A stretch of 36,303 nucleotides of DNA from Actinomycetota bacterium (GCA_005884515.1 VAWS01000007.1:1-36303), one strand, 5' to 3'. Numbered from the stretch's first letter, positions 16,389 to 24,994 are shown. A program made the numbers and translations. Notes: generated by a model from the sequence alone, not told the origin.

Positions 16389-17298
16389 GTACGAAAGGGC
16401 CGCTCGATTGCCCGGACTTGTCGCCGCTCTCGAAGCGCAGTCGTTACCTCGAGGGGACTTCGAGGTGATCGTTGCCGACGACGGTTCACGCGATGAAACC
16501 CAGGCCGTGCTCGCCGATCTGGTGGCACGCACACGGTTGGATCTGCGGGTTGTGCGCAACCCCAGCAATCGCGGGCCCGGGAGAGCTCGGAACCTGGCCT
16601 GGCGGTCGAGCGCCGCTCCGGTCATCGCGTTCACGGACGATGACTGCTTGCCCGACCCCGGATGGTTGGAGGCAGGTCTTGCTCGACTCGAGAACACATC
16701 GGTCGGCATCGTCCAGGGACGTACCCTTCCCGATCCGTCCGCGGCTCTCGGACACTGGGCGGTCACGCAACGCTTGGAGAAATTCAGCGATCGTTACGAG
16801 ACGTGCAACATCTTCTACCAGCGCGCGGTGCTCGAGGAAGTGGGCGGGTTCGATGAGGAGATCATCTTCTTCGGAGAAGATGCCGTGCCCGGGTGGAAAG
16901 CCCGCCGGCTTGGGATCACCGCTGAGTTCGCTCCCGACGCGCTCGTCTTTCACGCAGTGACGCACCCGGGCGCACGCTATTTCTTGCGCTGGGCGATGCA
17001 ACACGGCAACTGGGCAACATTGGTTCGCCGCTTCCCCGAGATGCGTCGCGAGGTTCTGTGGGGCGGTGTATTCGTAAAGCGAAGCCACGTCGGCCTTATA
17101 AGCGCGTTGGTTGGCTTGGGAGTTGGTATCGTGTGGCGCCCGGCGCTGCTGCTTTGCATCCCGTACGTGTGGCATCGGCGCCCCCGCGCCTTCTCGCGCG
17201 ACGCAGTCCTCGACCAGCTTCTCGCTGGTTGGTTCGATGTTGCAGTACTGGTCGGGTTGGCGGCCGGAAGCGTTCGTGAGCGCACGCTCGTTCTCTGA
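16360..17298 (+). CDS. Family 2 glycosyltransferase, tandem copy A
   Basis: A 312-residue GT-A enzyme. It reads ARVSVVIPTYERAARLPGLVAALEAQS, VIVADDGSRDE (37-46), IAFTDDDCLPDPGWLEAG (89-106), GIVQGRTLPDP, CNIFYQRAVLEEVGGFDEEIIFFGEDAVPGWKARRLG and NWATLVRRFPEMRR, then two hydrophobic segments and the tail GSVRERTLVL. The start is TTG 16360 behind GAGAGG, because the same site and codon are conserved exactly in copy B; the track start at 16297 is rejected. Copies A and B are near-identical through the catalytic domain and diverge in the membrane tail. Copy B begins 9 bases after this stop. Confidence 0.9.
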   Translation: MARVSVVIPTYERAARLPGLVAALEAQSLPRGDFEVIVADDGSRDETQAVLADLVARTRLDLRVVRNPSNRGPGRARNLAWRSSAAPVIAFTDDDCLPDPGWLEAGLARLENTSVGIVQGRTLPDPSAALGHWAVTQRLEKFSDRYETCNIFYQRAVLEEVGGFDEEIIFFGEDAVPGWKARRLGITAEFAPDALVFHAVTHPGARYFLRWAMQHGNWATLVRRFPEMRREVLWGGVFVKRSHVGLISALVGLGVGIVWRPALLLCIPYVWHRRPRAFSRDAVLDQLLAGWFDVAVLVGLAAGSVRERTLVL

Positions 17299-17336
17299 GA
17301 GGTCCGCTTGGCTCGAGTATCTGTGGTGATTCCGAC
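17297..17336 (+). repeat. 40-bp direct repeat, copy 2
   Basis: Exact repeat of 16349-16388, spanning the ribosome site, TTG start and first codons of the second GT2 copy. The first base falls inside the stop codon of copy A. Confidence 0.9.
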
Positions 17337-18249
17337 CTTCGAAAGGGCTGCTCGATTGCCCGCACTCGTTGCTGCTCTCGAAGCGCAGTCGATACCGCTT
17401 GGGGATTTCGAGGTGATCGTCGCCGACGACGGTTCACGCGACGAGACCCAGGCCGTGCTCGCCGATCTGGCGGCACGCACGCGGTTGGCTCTGCGCGTCG
17501 TGCGCAACGCCACGAACAGCGGGCCGGGTAGAGCTCGAAACCTCGCGTGGCGGTCGAGCGATGCACCGATCATCGCGTTCACCGACGATGACTGCTTGCC
17601 CAACCCCGGATGGCTGGAGGCGGGTCTCGGTTTTCTCGAAGACACATCGGTTGGCATCGTTCAGGGGCGGACACTTCCCGACCCGTCGGTCCCGGACAAG
17701 GGCTGGGCGAAGACGGTTCGTATCGTTGGATTCTCGAAGAAGTACGAGACATGCAACATCTTCTATCGGCGCGCGGTCCTCGAAGAAGTGGGCGGGTTCG
17801 ACGAGGAGATCATCTTTTTCGGAGAAGATGTTGTACCCGGCTGGAAGGCGCGCCGGCTTGGGATCACCGCCGAGTTCGCGACCGAAGCGCTCGTCTATCA
17901 CGCAGTGACTTACCCCGGACTTCGTTACTGGTGGCGCTTCGCCTCGATCCACGCCAACTGGGCAACCTTGGTTCGCCGCTTTCCCGAGATGCGCCGCGAC
18001 TTGTTGTGGGCCAACGCATTCCTCGCGCGCAGGCACGCAGCTCTTCTCCTGGGTGTCGTCGGTGCTGTAGTCGGAGGAACCGTGTGGCTCCCGGCGTTAC
18101 TGCTGGCCGTCCCGTACCTGATCCTGGTGGCTCCACGGCGCTTCCGGCGTCGCGATTTCATCTCTTTCTTCGCATCGATCGCTTTCGATGCCGCAGTAAT
18201 CGGAGGTATGCTCAGAGGCAGCCTTCGCGAGCGCGCCCTCGTCCTGTAG
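17308..18249 (+). CDS. Family 2 glycosyltransferase, tandem copy B
   Basis: A 313-residue GT-A enzyme with the same start as copy A (GAGAGG, then TTG). The motifs VIVADDGSRDE, FTDDDCLPNPGWLEAG, GIVQGRTLPDP, CNIFYRRAVLEEVGGFDEEIIFFGEDVVPGWKARRLGITAEF and NWATLVRRFPEMRRDLLW repeat those of copy A. Differences cluster in the region between QGRTLPDP and YETCNIFY (VPDKGWAKTVRIVGFSKK against AALGHWAVTQRLEKFSDR) and in the last 100 residues. The tail is GSLRERALVL. The stretch between the DDDC motif and the CNIFY motif may contact the acceptor, so the copies could add the same sugar to different acceptors. That is inference from where the changes lie. Confidence 0.9.
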   Translation: MARVSVVIPTFERAARLPALVAALEAQSIPLGDFEVIVADDGSRDETQAVLADLAARTRLALRVVRNATNSGPGRARNLAWRSSDAPIIAFTDDDCLPNPGWLEAGLGFLEDTSVGIVQGRTLPDPSVPDKGWAKTVRIVGFSKKYETCNIFYRRAVLEEVGGFDEEIIFFGEDVVPGWKARRLGITAEFATEALVYHAVTYPGLRYWWRFASIHANWATLVRRFPEMRRDLLWANAFLARRHAALLLGVVGAVVGGTVWLPALLLAVPYLILVAPRRFRRRDFISFFASIAFDAAVIGGMLRGSLRERALVL

Positions 18250-18344
18250 CGTGCACGCTGCCGCCGAGCAGGTCCGGATCCGATGCATAATCTAAGCCAG
18301 CCACAGGTCTTGTGACGACCGAAACCATCGGAGGGTTTGCTGAC

Positions 18345-19172
18345 GTGAGTGCGAGAACCGAGGTTGGATTCGAGCTTAAGGGGGAACGGTCGAAGCTCGG
18401 TCCGCTCTTAGCGGATCTGTGGCGATCCCGAGACCTGACCCGCTTGCTGGCGAAGCGAGAATTCCTCGTCAACTACCGTCGCGCATCCTTCGGCGTTCTT
18501 TGGGCGATCGGGCTTCCCCTTGCTCAGGCACTGATTGTTGGGCTTACGCTGTCTCGGGTCGTTCGCTTTGAAACGAAGGGCCCGTACGCACTCTTCGTCT
18601 TCGCCGGGACTCTGCCGTGGACGTTTTTCAACGGAGCGCTAACCGTCGCAACAAACTCGATCGTTATCGGATCCGAACTGGCGACCCGTGTCTATTTTCC
18701 GAGAGCGGTATTGCCGATCGTTACGGTCCTCTCTGCGTTACGCGGGTTCATTCCCTCCGTCGCCGTGTTGATCGGTCTCGCTGCGATCTTCCGAGTACCC
18801 TTGGGTTTGGATCTGTTCCTGCTGATACCGGCCACGGTTCTGATGGTCACGCTTACGGCCGGATTCTCGCTCGTACTCGCGGCACTCCAAGTCTATTTCC
18901 GTGACATGAAGTTCATCGTTGCGGCGTCGACACTTCCGTGGTTTTGGGCGTCGGGAGCGATCTTTCCCCTAGACAAGCTGGGATCCATGCGGCATTGGCT
19001 GGAGCTGAATCCGGTCGTTGGAATGATCGAGTTCTACAGAGCATCGCTTGGAACGGCGTCCGCCGGCTGGGGACGATCGGTGTGGATCTGCGCAGCATGG
19101 GCGGTCGGCCTCATCGCGCTATCGCTGCCTCTGTACCGACGGTACGACCGCGTTTTTGTCGATCTTCTATGA
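18345..19172 (+). CDS. wzm: Polysaccharide ABC transporter permease (Wzm), exporter 2
   Basis: An ABC-2 permease of about 275 residues. It shows LWRSRDLTRLLAKREFLVNYRRASFGVLWAIGLPLAQAL, GPYALFVFAGTLPWTFFNGAL, the central LVLAALQVYFRDMKFIVAASTLPWFWASGAIFPLDKL and LELNPVVGMIEFYRASLG, with six predicted helices. Two starts are possible: GTG 18312, and GTG 18345, which has GGAGGG nine bases upstream; I prefer the latter. Stop and the next ATG are 15 bases apart. It belongs to the same family as the permease at 3674 but the sequences are clearly different, so this is a second exporter rather than a recent copy. Confidence 0.9.
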   Translation: MSARTEVGFELKGERSKLGPLLADLWRSRDLTRLLAKREFLVNYRRASFGVLWAIGLPLAQALIVGLTLSRVVRFETKGPYALFVFAGTLPWTFFNGALTVATNSIVIGSELATRVYFPRAVLPIVTVLSALRGFIPSVAVLIGLAAIFRVPLGLDLFLLIPATVLMVTLTAGFSLVLAALQVYFRDMKFIVAASTLPWFWASGAIFPLDKLGSMRHWLELNPVVGMIEFYRASLGTASAGWGRSVWICAAWAVGLIALSLPLYRRYDRVFVDLL

Positions 19173-19187
19173 GAGCGTGAGGGTCAT

Positions 19188-20507
19188 ATGCCATCAGCGG
19201 TCAGTCTGACGGACGCTGGGAAACGCTACGTGAAATACGATGACGTTCCGCTGCTCATCACTCGGGCGTGGCGATTCTCCACTGGCCAGCGCCGCAGTCA
19301 ACTGTGGGCTCTTCGGCACGTTGACATGGAGATCCAACCAGGGGAATCGGTTGGGGTTATCGGTCGCAACGGCGCCGGGAAGTCGACCATGTTGCGGCTG
19401 CTGGCGGGCGTGACCGGACCGACGGAAGGGATCGTTCGTGTACGGGGCCGAGTCGCCCCGCTGATCTCGGTCGGCGTCGGCTTCCATCGCGAGCTGACCG
19501 GTCGCGAGAACGTGTACGTGAACGGAGTCATCTTGGGCCTTACGACGCGGGAGATCGACGGCCTGTTCGATTCCATCGTCGCCTTCTCTGAGATCGAAGA
19601 CTTCATCGATACCCCGGTCAAGTTCTATTCCTCGGGGATGTTCGTACGGCTTGGGTTCGCGGTTGCAGTTGCCTCCGATCCGGAGGTGCTGCTCGTCGAT
19701 GAGGTGCTTGCGGTTGGAGACTTCGCTTTCCAGAAGAAGTGTTTCGACCGCATGGAGCAGATTCGCAGCGGCGGCGCGACCATTGTCGTCGTGAGCCACA
19801 ATATGGCTGCCGTCCGCAGTCTCTGCTCGCGGACGATCGTCTTGGATGGCGGTGTTCCCGTCTTCGAAGGCGCGACGGATGAGGCGATCTCGATCTTCCA
19901 CGAGATGCTTGCAAAGCGTGGGATCTCCGCCGAAGAGTTACCGGCAATCAAGATCACAGACTTCACTCTGCAAGATGAACAGGGCAATCCGACCGCGCAC
20001 TTCGAGGTCGGCGATGAGATGACTTTCTGTGTCGAAGCGCAGTTCGCCGAGCCATCGGAGAATCCCGCCGTGCTGCTTCGGATCTACACCGAGGATGGTC
20101 AACTCGTGTATGGAGAAGTTCCGGTTCTGAGCGAGCCGACTCCGGTCGATGCAGGCGGCATGGTGCGGTGGATCGTTCGTCTTCCCGCGTTGTTGCCAAC
20201 GCGGTCGTATTCAGCTGAAGCCCTGGTCGGGACCAGGCTTGCTGTGGACGCGCCGATGTCGGGTTCGCGGCCGATCTTGTTTTACGTCTCCGGGCGTCCC
20301 TTCGTTCTTGGAGCAGCCGATCTGCGCGCTACGTTCGAGGCGCGCGCATACCCGTCGACCGACATCGATCAGGGAGCGAAGCCCAGCGGGGAGACGTCCC
20401 CGCGCCCTGTCGAGACGCCGGCGCCCGGTGTCGCCGACGGGAGCGAAAACTTCGGAGAGGCACCCTCGACGCTGGTTCCGCCGGATGAGCAGTTCGACCA
20501 CAGTTGA
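19188..20507 (+). CDS. wzt: Polysaccharide ABC transporter ATPase (Wzt), intact
   Basis: A 439-residue ATPase with a complete motif set: Walker A GRNGAGKST (59-67), ISVGVGFHRELTGRENV, signature YSSGMFVRL (147-155), Walker B LLVDE (168-172) with D-loop VLAVGD, and H-loop VSHN (202-205). From about 255 a C-terminal beta-sandwich follows (KITDFTLQDEQGNPTAHFEVGDEMTF), expected to recognise the glycan. The final 45 residues are polar and proline-rich. GAGGG precedes the ATG at 19188. The stop overlaps the next gene as TTGA. It is the reference for judging the damaged Wzt at 4537, and in principle could partner with it. Confidence 0.93.
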   Translation: MPSAVSLTDAGKRYVKYDDVPLLITRAWRFSTGQRRSQLWALRHVDMEIQPGESVGVIGRNGAGKSTMLRLLAGVTGPTEGIVRVRGRVAPLISVGVGFHRELTGRENVYVNGVILGLTTREIDGLFDSIVAFSEIEDFIDTPVKFYSSGMFVRLGFAVAVASDPEVLLVDEVLAVGDFAFQKKCFDRMEQIRSGGATIVVVSHNMAAVRSLCSRTIVLDGGVPVFEGATDEAISIFHEMLAKRGISAEELPAIKITDFTLQDEQGNPTAHFEVGDEMTFCVEAQFAEPSENPAVLLRIYTEDGQLVYGEVPVLSEPTPVDAGGMVRWIVRLPALLPTRSYSAEALVGTRLAVDAPMSGSRPILFYVSGRPFVLGAADLRATFEARAYPSTDIDQGAKPSGETSPRPVETPAPGVADGSENFGEAPSTLVPPDEQFDHS

Positions 20508-22648
20508 GAGTCCTCTGGGTCACGCGCGAATTTCCGGACGCCCACGGCTCAGGCGCTCAGGTCCATCAATTCGAGCTCTTACGAGCCGTTGCCGCGTCGC
20601 ACCAGATAAGCATCATCAGCAGTTTTTGGGATATCAGCCGCGAGGCGCTCCTGCGTGTCCAAGAGATGGGTGTGCGCGTGGAGGTCGTTCCGTGGCCTTG
20701 GAACCGGATGTCGCGTGGCCGCATCAGGAGAGTTGCGCGGTTACTAAGGGGAGCGGCGCCAAACTTTGTGGCCTCAGCCATGGTCGGCCAAGTGAGACCC
20801 TTATCCCAAGCAGTCGCAGCTCATGAGCGATATCGACCCGTCGACCTCGTCTGCATCCTCCAAGGAGACCTAGCCCCAGTCGCCGACGTCGCGAACGCAC
20901 CGACCGCGCTATTCCTTTTCGATGTCGTGTCGCGCCAGGCCGATCTTGTGCTGTCGCAAGACGGCTTATCGCTCCGATCGGTTCGCCGTCGGTTGGAGCG
21001 CCGCACCGCGCTCCGTTGGGAACCCCTCTGGTATCGGAAGGCTGATTCGGTCGCGTGCGTTTCGTCGGTCGACGCCGCGATCGTTGCCAAGATGTTGGAT
21101 AGAAACGTGACCGTTATCCCCAATCCGATTCCGGACGAGTTCTTCGCACGCGGGTCGAGTCCTCCTTCAACGTCAACGGTGGCCTTCATCGGCTCGCTTT
21201 CTTGGGAACCGAATGCGGATAGCGTTCGATGGATCTGCTCCGACATCTGGCCGAGGGTCCGTGCTCGGCGTCCGGACGCTCGTCTCCGGATCGTCGGCCG
21301 CTTCCCGACCGATGAGCTCCGCCGCCTCGTTGAGGCCGTGGGAGGGGAATTCCTCGCCGACGTGGGGGATGTTCGGCCCTTCTATTGGGGAGCTGCCGTC
21401 GTGATCGCCCCCGTCCGCATGGGCTCGGGCATGCGGAACAAGGTTCTGCACGCTATGGCATGCCGGGCCCCGCTTGTCGCAACACCGAGTGCCCTCGAAG
21501 GCATCCCGGCGGTTGCAGGGAAACACCTCCTCGTTGCTGAGGGCGCCGGGGATCTCGCCGACGCCGTCGTGGCCACATTGGATGATCCTGCGTCGGCCGC
21601 CGCCCGCGCGGGAACCGCGTTCGAGCTGGCTCGGCACTACACGAGCGCAGCCGCCGGGGCAGCGCTCGAATCGTGGTGGCGAGATACGGCCGCATTGAGA
21701 CCGGCCGGTTCTGTCGCTGCACCGCAGAAGCGCGCAGCACTTAGGGCCACCGTCGTCGTCTGTACACGCGACCGTCGGGACCTTCTTCGAAGATGCCTTG
21801 CAAGTGTTCAAAGGGCGGTCGCGATCGTCCCAGATGCAGACGTTGTCGTCGTGGAACAGGGGGAGCCTTTCGCAGCGCAGATCTGCTCGGACATCGGGCT
21901 GGCCGCAACTGTTGTGCCCGTTGACGGTTCGGGGGTTTCTCGAGCACGAAATATCGGACTCCGCAACGCTCGAGGCGACGTCGTGTTGTTCACGGATGAC
22001 GACTGCGAAGTGCCCACCACCTGGGTTCGCGATCACCTCGAGGCACTTCGGGAGCCGGATGTCGACGCATCGTTCGGTCAGGTGACCGGGTTAAGCAGGT
22101 GGGGGGCTGATTCGGCCGACGCTGCTGCGATGCCTAGCCGCCATCGGCACGGCGCTCCGCCGTGGCTCATCGGACATTCGTCGAACCTCGCCGGTCTGAA
22201 GAGCCGGCTTCTTTCCGTAGGAGGGTTCGACGAGCGCTTGGGTCCCGGCTCGCCATCGGGAGCTGCCGGTGAGGATGCCGACCTCATCGTCCGACTCCTC
22301 AGGAGCGGAGCCGCCCTTGTCTCCGGGACGGGCGAAGCAGTTCGCCACATACCCTGGCGCACCGAGGAAGAGGATCGACGCACGATCGTTTCGTACGAAC
22401 ACGGTGCGGGGGTATGGATCGGAAAGGCTCTCCGAGAGGAACCCCTGATTGCTTTGTCGTTTCTCCGCAGCCGCCTCGGCCAGTTGAAGGGCTATCTCCG
22501 GCACTCGCGAGCATCGGAAGGCAAGCCGGTGAGTGGCCTGATCCTGGGACGGGCGTTCCTTAGTGGACTCCTCGCGGGTCTTCGTGTGAAACCGTGGAAC
22601 GGGCCGGTTGGATCACCTGTGGGTTCCGAGCAGATTCCCTTTCGTTGA
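20504..22648 (+). CDS. Bifunctional GT4-GT2 glycosyltransferase fusion
   Basis: A 714-residue protein. Residues 1-400 form a GT-B family-4 enzyme: VLWVTREFPDAHGSGAQVHQFELLRAV, CVSSVDAAIVAK, TVIPNPIP, STVAFIGSLSWEPNADSVRW, PDARLRIVGR and APVRMGSGMRNKVLHAMACRAPLVATPSALEGI. From about 416 a separate GT-A family-2 domain begins, ATVVVCTRDRRDLLRRCLASVQRA, with VVLFTDDDCEVPTTWVRDHL and SVGGFDERLGPGSPSGAAGEDADLIVRLLRSG. The alanine-rich link near 385-415 joins them. Two transfer steps in one chain would fix their order. The TTG start overlaps the Wzt stop (TTGA), so it is coupled to exporter 2. The 3' end overlaps the convergent gene at 22560 by 89 bases. Confidence 0.88.
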   Translation: MRVLWVTREFPDAHGSGAQVHQFELLRAVAASHQISIISSFWDISREALLRVQEMGVRVEVVPWPWNRMSRGRIRRVARLLRGAAPNFVASAMVGQVRPLSQAVAAHERYRPVDLVCILQGDLAPVADVANAPTALFLFDVVSRQADLVLSQDGLSLRSVRRRLERRTALRWEPLWYRKADSVACVSSVDAAIVAKMLDRNVTVIPNPIPDEFFARGSSPPSTSTVAFIGSLSWEPNADSVRWICSDIWPRVRARRPDARLRIVGRFPTDELRRLVEAVGGEFLADVGDVRPFYWGAAVVIAPVRMGSGMRNKVLHAMACRAPLVATPSALEGIPAVAGKHLLVAEGAGDLADAVVATLDDPASAAARAGTAFELARHYTSAAAGAALESWWRDTAALRPAGSVAAPQKRAALRATVVVCTRDRRDLLRRCLASVQRAVAIVPDADVVVVEQGEPFAAQICSDIGLAATVVPVDGSGVSRARNIGLRNARGDVVLFTDDDCEVPTTWVRDHLEALREPDVDASFGQVTGLSRWGADSADAAAMPSRHRHGAPPWLIGHSSNLAGLKSRLLSVGGFDERLGPGSPSGAAGEDADLIVRLLRSGAALVSGTGEAVRHIPWRTEEEDRRTIVSYEHGAGVWIGKALREEPLIALSFLRSRLGQLKGYLRHSRASEGKPVSGLILGRAFLSGLLAGLRVKPWNGPVGSPVGSEQIPFR

Positions 22649-23426
22649 TATGCTCATCAAGAGATCCGGACCCACGGGAATCACTTCCGCGCATGGCGAG
22701 TATCTCGCCGATCAGGATGTAAAGGAAGCAAACCAAAACGCCGGCCACGCCCGCGATAACCAGTTTCTTCGACAGATCCCCGATCTTCTGTTTGTTGACC
22801 GTTCCCGCAGGCGAGAGCAACGACACTTCGTCGGGCGGATAGCTTGTGATGTTGGCCAACAATTGCGAGTTGTAGAGGATCTGGGCTGTGCGTGTCTGTA
22901 GTGTGACTTTTTGACCAGGCGTCAGCTTGGCCGCTGGGATCGCAGCAAGCTTGGCCACTTCACTCTCGATCGAATCGATGCGGTCCTGCACCGCTTTCAC
23001 CTTAGCTGCGAGCTGATCTGCGCGATTCTTCTTTATCGAGCTCACGTATTCGTTACACACTGCATTTGCGAGACGGGTCGCCCTCGCAGGGCTGGGATCC
23101 ATGACCGTCACAAAGAAGGTGCCGAGGCCAGGGGAAGGCGCAGTCGTCGTCTCGCTGGCGATAACGCCCGCCGGCGTCTTTTCGTGCGCGCTCACCCTGC
23201 GGTAGAGGCCGGAAGACGCGACGGTGCCCACCTCTTGCAAGGCGAGGCCGCCTATGAACTGCGCGTGCTCGGGCGTGGAGGGATCCTCACGCGAAAGATG
23301 GATGAACGCTTGAAACACACAGTTGGTTGAGTAAACGGTTTTCGCTTGCCTCTTGTAGGCCAGGCCTCCGGCACCGATCGAGACAAACAATATGAGCGCG
23401 CACGGCAAAACGTAGCGACGTAGCAT
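22560..23426 (-). CDS. Wzz/YveK-like chain-length determinant (polysaccharide co-polymerase)
   Basis: A 288-residue protein with the two-helix topology of polysaccharide co-polymerases: a first membrane segment near 6-24 (VLPCALILFVSIGAGGLAY), an external domain with helical stretches (ADQLAAKVKAVQDRIDSIESEVAKLA) and a second segment near 222-244 (LVIAGVAGVLVCFLYILIGEIL). The VTVMDPSPARATRLANAVCNEYV stretch is typical of Wzz proteins. The cytoplasmic tail of about 40 residues has no Walker motif or tyrosine cluster, so no kinase is fused. It would set polymer length with the Wzy-like gene 67 bases upstream in the same operon. Its 3' 89 bases overlap the convergent GT4-GT2 gene. Confidence 0.78.
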   Translation of the reverse strand: MLRRYVLPCALILFVSIGAGGLAYKRQAKTVYSTNCVFQAFIHLSREDPSTPEHAQFIGGLALQEVGTVASSGLYRRVSAHEKTPAGVIASETTTAPSPGLGTFFVTVMDPSPARATRLANAVCNEYVSSIKKNRADQLAAKVKAVQDRIDSIESEVAKLAAIPAAKLTPGQKVTLQTRTAQILYNSQLLANITSYPPDEVSLLSPAGTVNKQKIGDLSKKLVIAGVAGVLVCFLYILIGEILAMRGSDSRGSGSLDEHINERESARNPQVIQPARSTVSHEDPRGVH

Positions 23427-23493
23427 GACGCCGAGTTTATCAGTCGAATGACGCTATCTCAGCGCTTCGCGCGAGAATCGGGTATCGGCAACC

Positions 23494-24984
23494 TTAAGCC
23501 ACGACTGCGTCCGCGCTCGCCTGCGAACGCACCGGTCCCATGGCCGGCACTGCGTTGGGCCATGCAAGTGCGATGCCAGGAATCCCCCATAAAGGTATTT
23601 CGACCACCAACTCCTGGACGCCCAGGAAGAGGCCTGCCACTGCGAGCGCAATGATCGCGCCGATCGCGCCGGCAGCGATTGCGACGTGCTCCCCGTCGCC
23701 GCGGGCGCGAGCCCGCAGCCGTGTGGATCGTAGTCTCATCATGAGCGCATATAACGCCACAAGGTAAAGGAAGAGACCTTGCACTCCGGTTTCGAGCGCG
23801 CGCGCCAAGAAGGTGTTCTCGGTTGCCCCCAATTGTCCTGCTCCAGCTTTCGGCCGGAATCGATATCGATCCGTGGTACCCAAGCCGTACCCGAACGGCC
23901 GAGCCGCGAGGAGGTCGATGTCTTGAAACAGGTGCTCGCGATGAGAAGAGTTGCTTTCCGACCGCACGAGATCCTGATTATTCGAGGCGAGGTAGGAGAT
24001 CGAGATGCTTCCTGCGATCACGACCACAAGGCCAACGATGGAAAGCCGGATGCCCGGGTTGCGAACCGTCAGGGCGAGGACGGCGAGGACTCCTATACCG
24101 CCGCCGATGTATCCGCTTCGAGTGATCGTAACGATGAGTCCGCCGGCGCACAGCCCCACAGTGAGCGCCGCGATCCACCGCAATCTCGAGCGGACCGTCA
24201 CTACCCCTGTGGCGAAGGGAAGCAGTGCGGCAAGATAGAAACCGAGGATGAGTGGATCGGTTATGAATGAACCCGCTCGGTAGCCTCCCGACGGAAGAAC
24301 GAACGGCTCCCCACTCGGCGGCGGGACGGCTCCATACCAGCGATGGAAGGCTAAGCGCGGCCCGAACCACTCGATCAGCGCGGCCCCTCCCATCACAAGC
24401 GCAGCGGTCAGCGCCGCGGCGATCAAGAAACTCAATTGGTCCTTGTTAGGCCGCAGCCATCTGATGGTCAGGAACAAGAGGGGGCCTTCGATGTAGAGGC
24501 CGAGTGCAGGCAAGACGGTCGTACGAGCCGGAGACGCCACGGCGAACAAAATGAAGGCGAGAACGTAGAAGAGAACGAAATTGTCGCCGGTGTTTCCGAG
24601 CGGAACACGACGGTCCCTCACGATGCGCTCGAGCAATGCGCGCGCGAAAAGCGCCACGATGACGGCATCTTTCCAATACACGAGAGGCCCGGCATTGAGC
24701 CCGGCGTGGCTCTTGAGAGCTGTGAAGATCGCGACGTTGAAAGGCTGGATGAAGAAGAGGAAGCCGAGAGCCAGGATCGGATACCGGAAGATCGCAACCA
24801 CCGCGGCGGCGGCGAGCAGGACTCCGAGCAGTGCGAGAGGATGGCCGACTGCCAGAACGATGACACCACTCAAGAACACGAGGCCGGCGGCGGTCGCCAG
24901 AGACTTGATCGCCCACGGCCGTTCCGTGATCGTGCTGCTCAACCGGAAGTCTCCCGTCTCGTTCTCGCAGATCTGATGTTGCAC
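23494..24984 (-). CDS. Wzy/WaaL-type O-antigen polymerase or ligase
   Basis: A 496-residue polytopic protein with around eleven hydrophobic segments (for example LATAAGLVFLSGVIVLAVGHPLALLGVLLAAAAVVAIF). A large extracellular region includes GGYRAGSFITDPLILGFYLAALLPFA and HREHLFQDIDLLAARPFGYGLGTTDRY...ATENTFLARALETGVQG, the Wzy_C-type signature. Family members either polymerise repeat units or ligate finished chains; sequence alone does not separate the two. It lies between an exostosin-like transferase and a Wzz-like gene, which favours polymerase. The GTG start at 24984 is 10 bases after the stop of the upstream gene. Confidence 0.87.
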   Translation of the reverse strand: MQHQICENETGDFRLSSTITERPWAIKSLATAAGLVFLSGVIVLAVGHPLALLGVLLAAAAVVAIFRYPILALGFLFFIQPFNVAIFTALKSHAGLNAGPLVYWKDAVIVALFARALLERIVRDRRVPLGNTGDNFVLFYVLAFILFAVASPARTTVLPALGLYIEGPLLFLTIRWLRPNKDQLSFLIAAALTAALVMGGAALIEWFGPRLAFHRWYGAVPPPSGEPFVLPSGGYRAGSFITDPLILGFYLAALLPFATGVVTVRSRLRWIAALTVGLCAGGLIVTITRSGYIGGGIGVLAVLALTVRNPGIRLSIVGLVVVIAGSISISYLASNNQDLVRSESNSSHREHLFQDIDLLAARPFGYGLGTTDRYRFRPKAGAGQLGATENTFLARALETGVQGLFLYLVALYALMMRLRSTRLRARARGDGEHVAIAAGAIGAIIALAVAGLFLGVQELVVEIPLWGIPGIALAWPNAVPAMGPVRSQASADAVVA

Positions 24985-24994
24985 CCGGTCATCG

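Noticed and set aside
16349-17336. The 40-bp direct repeats as mobile-element target duplications or CRISPR repeats
   Set aside because: There are only two copies, each at the same codon position of paralogous genes, and similarity continues along the genes, so they mark a gene duplication.
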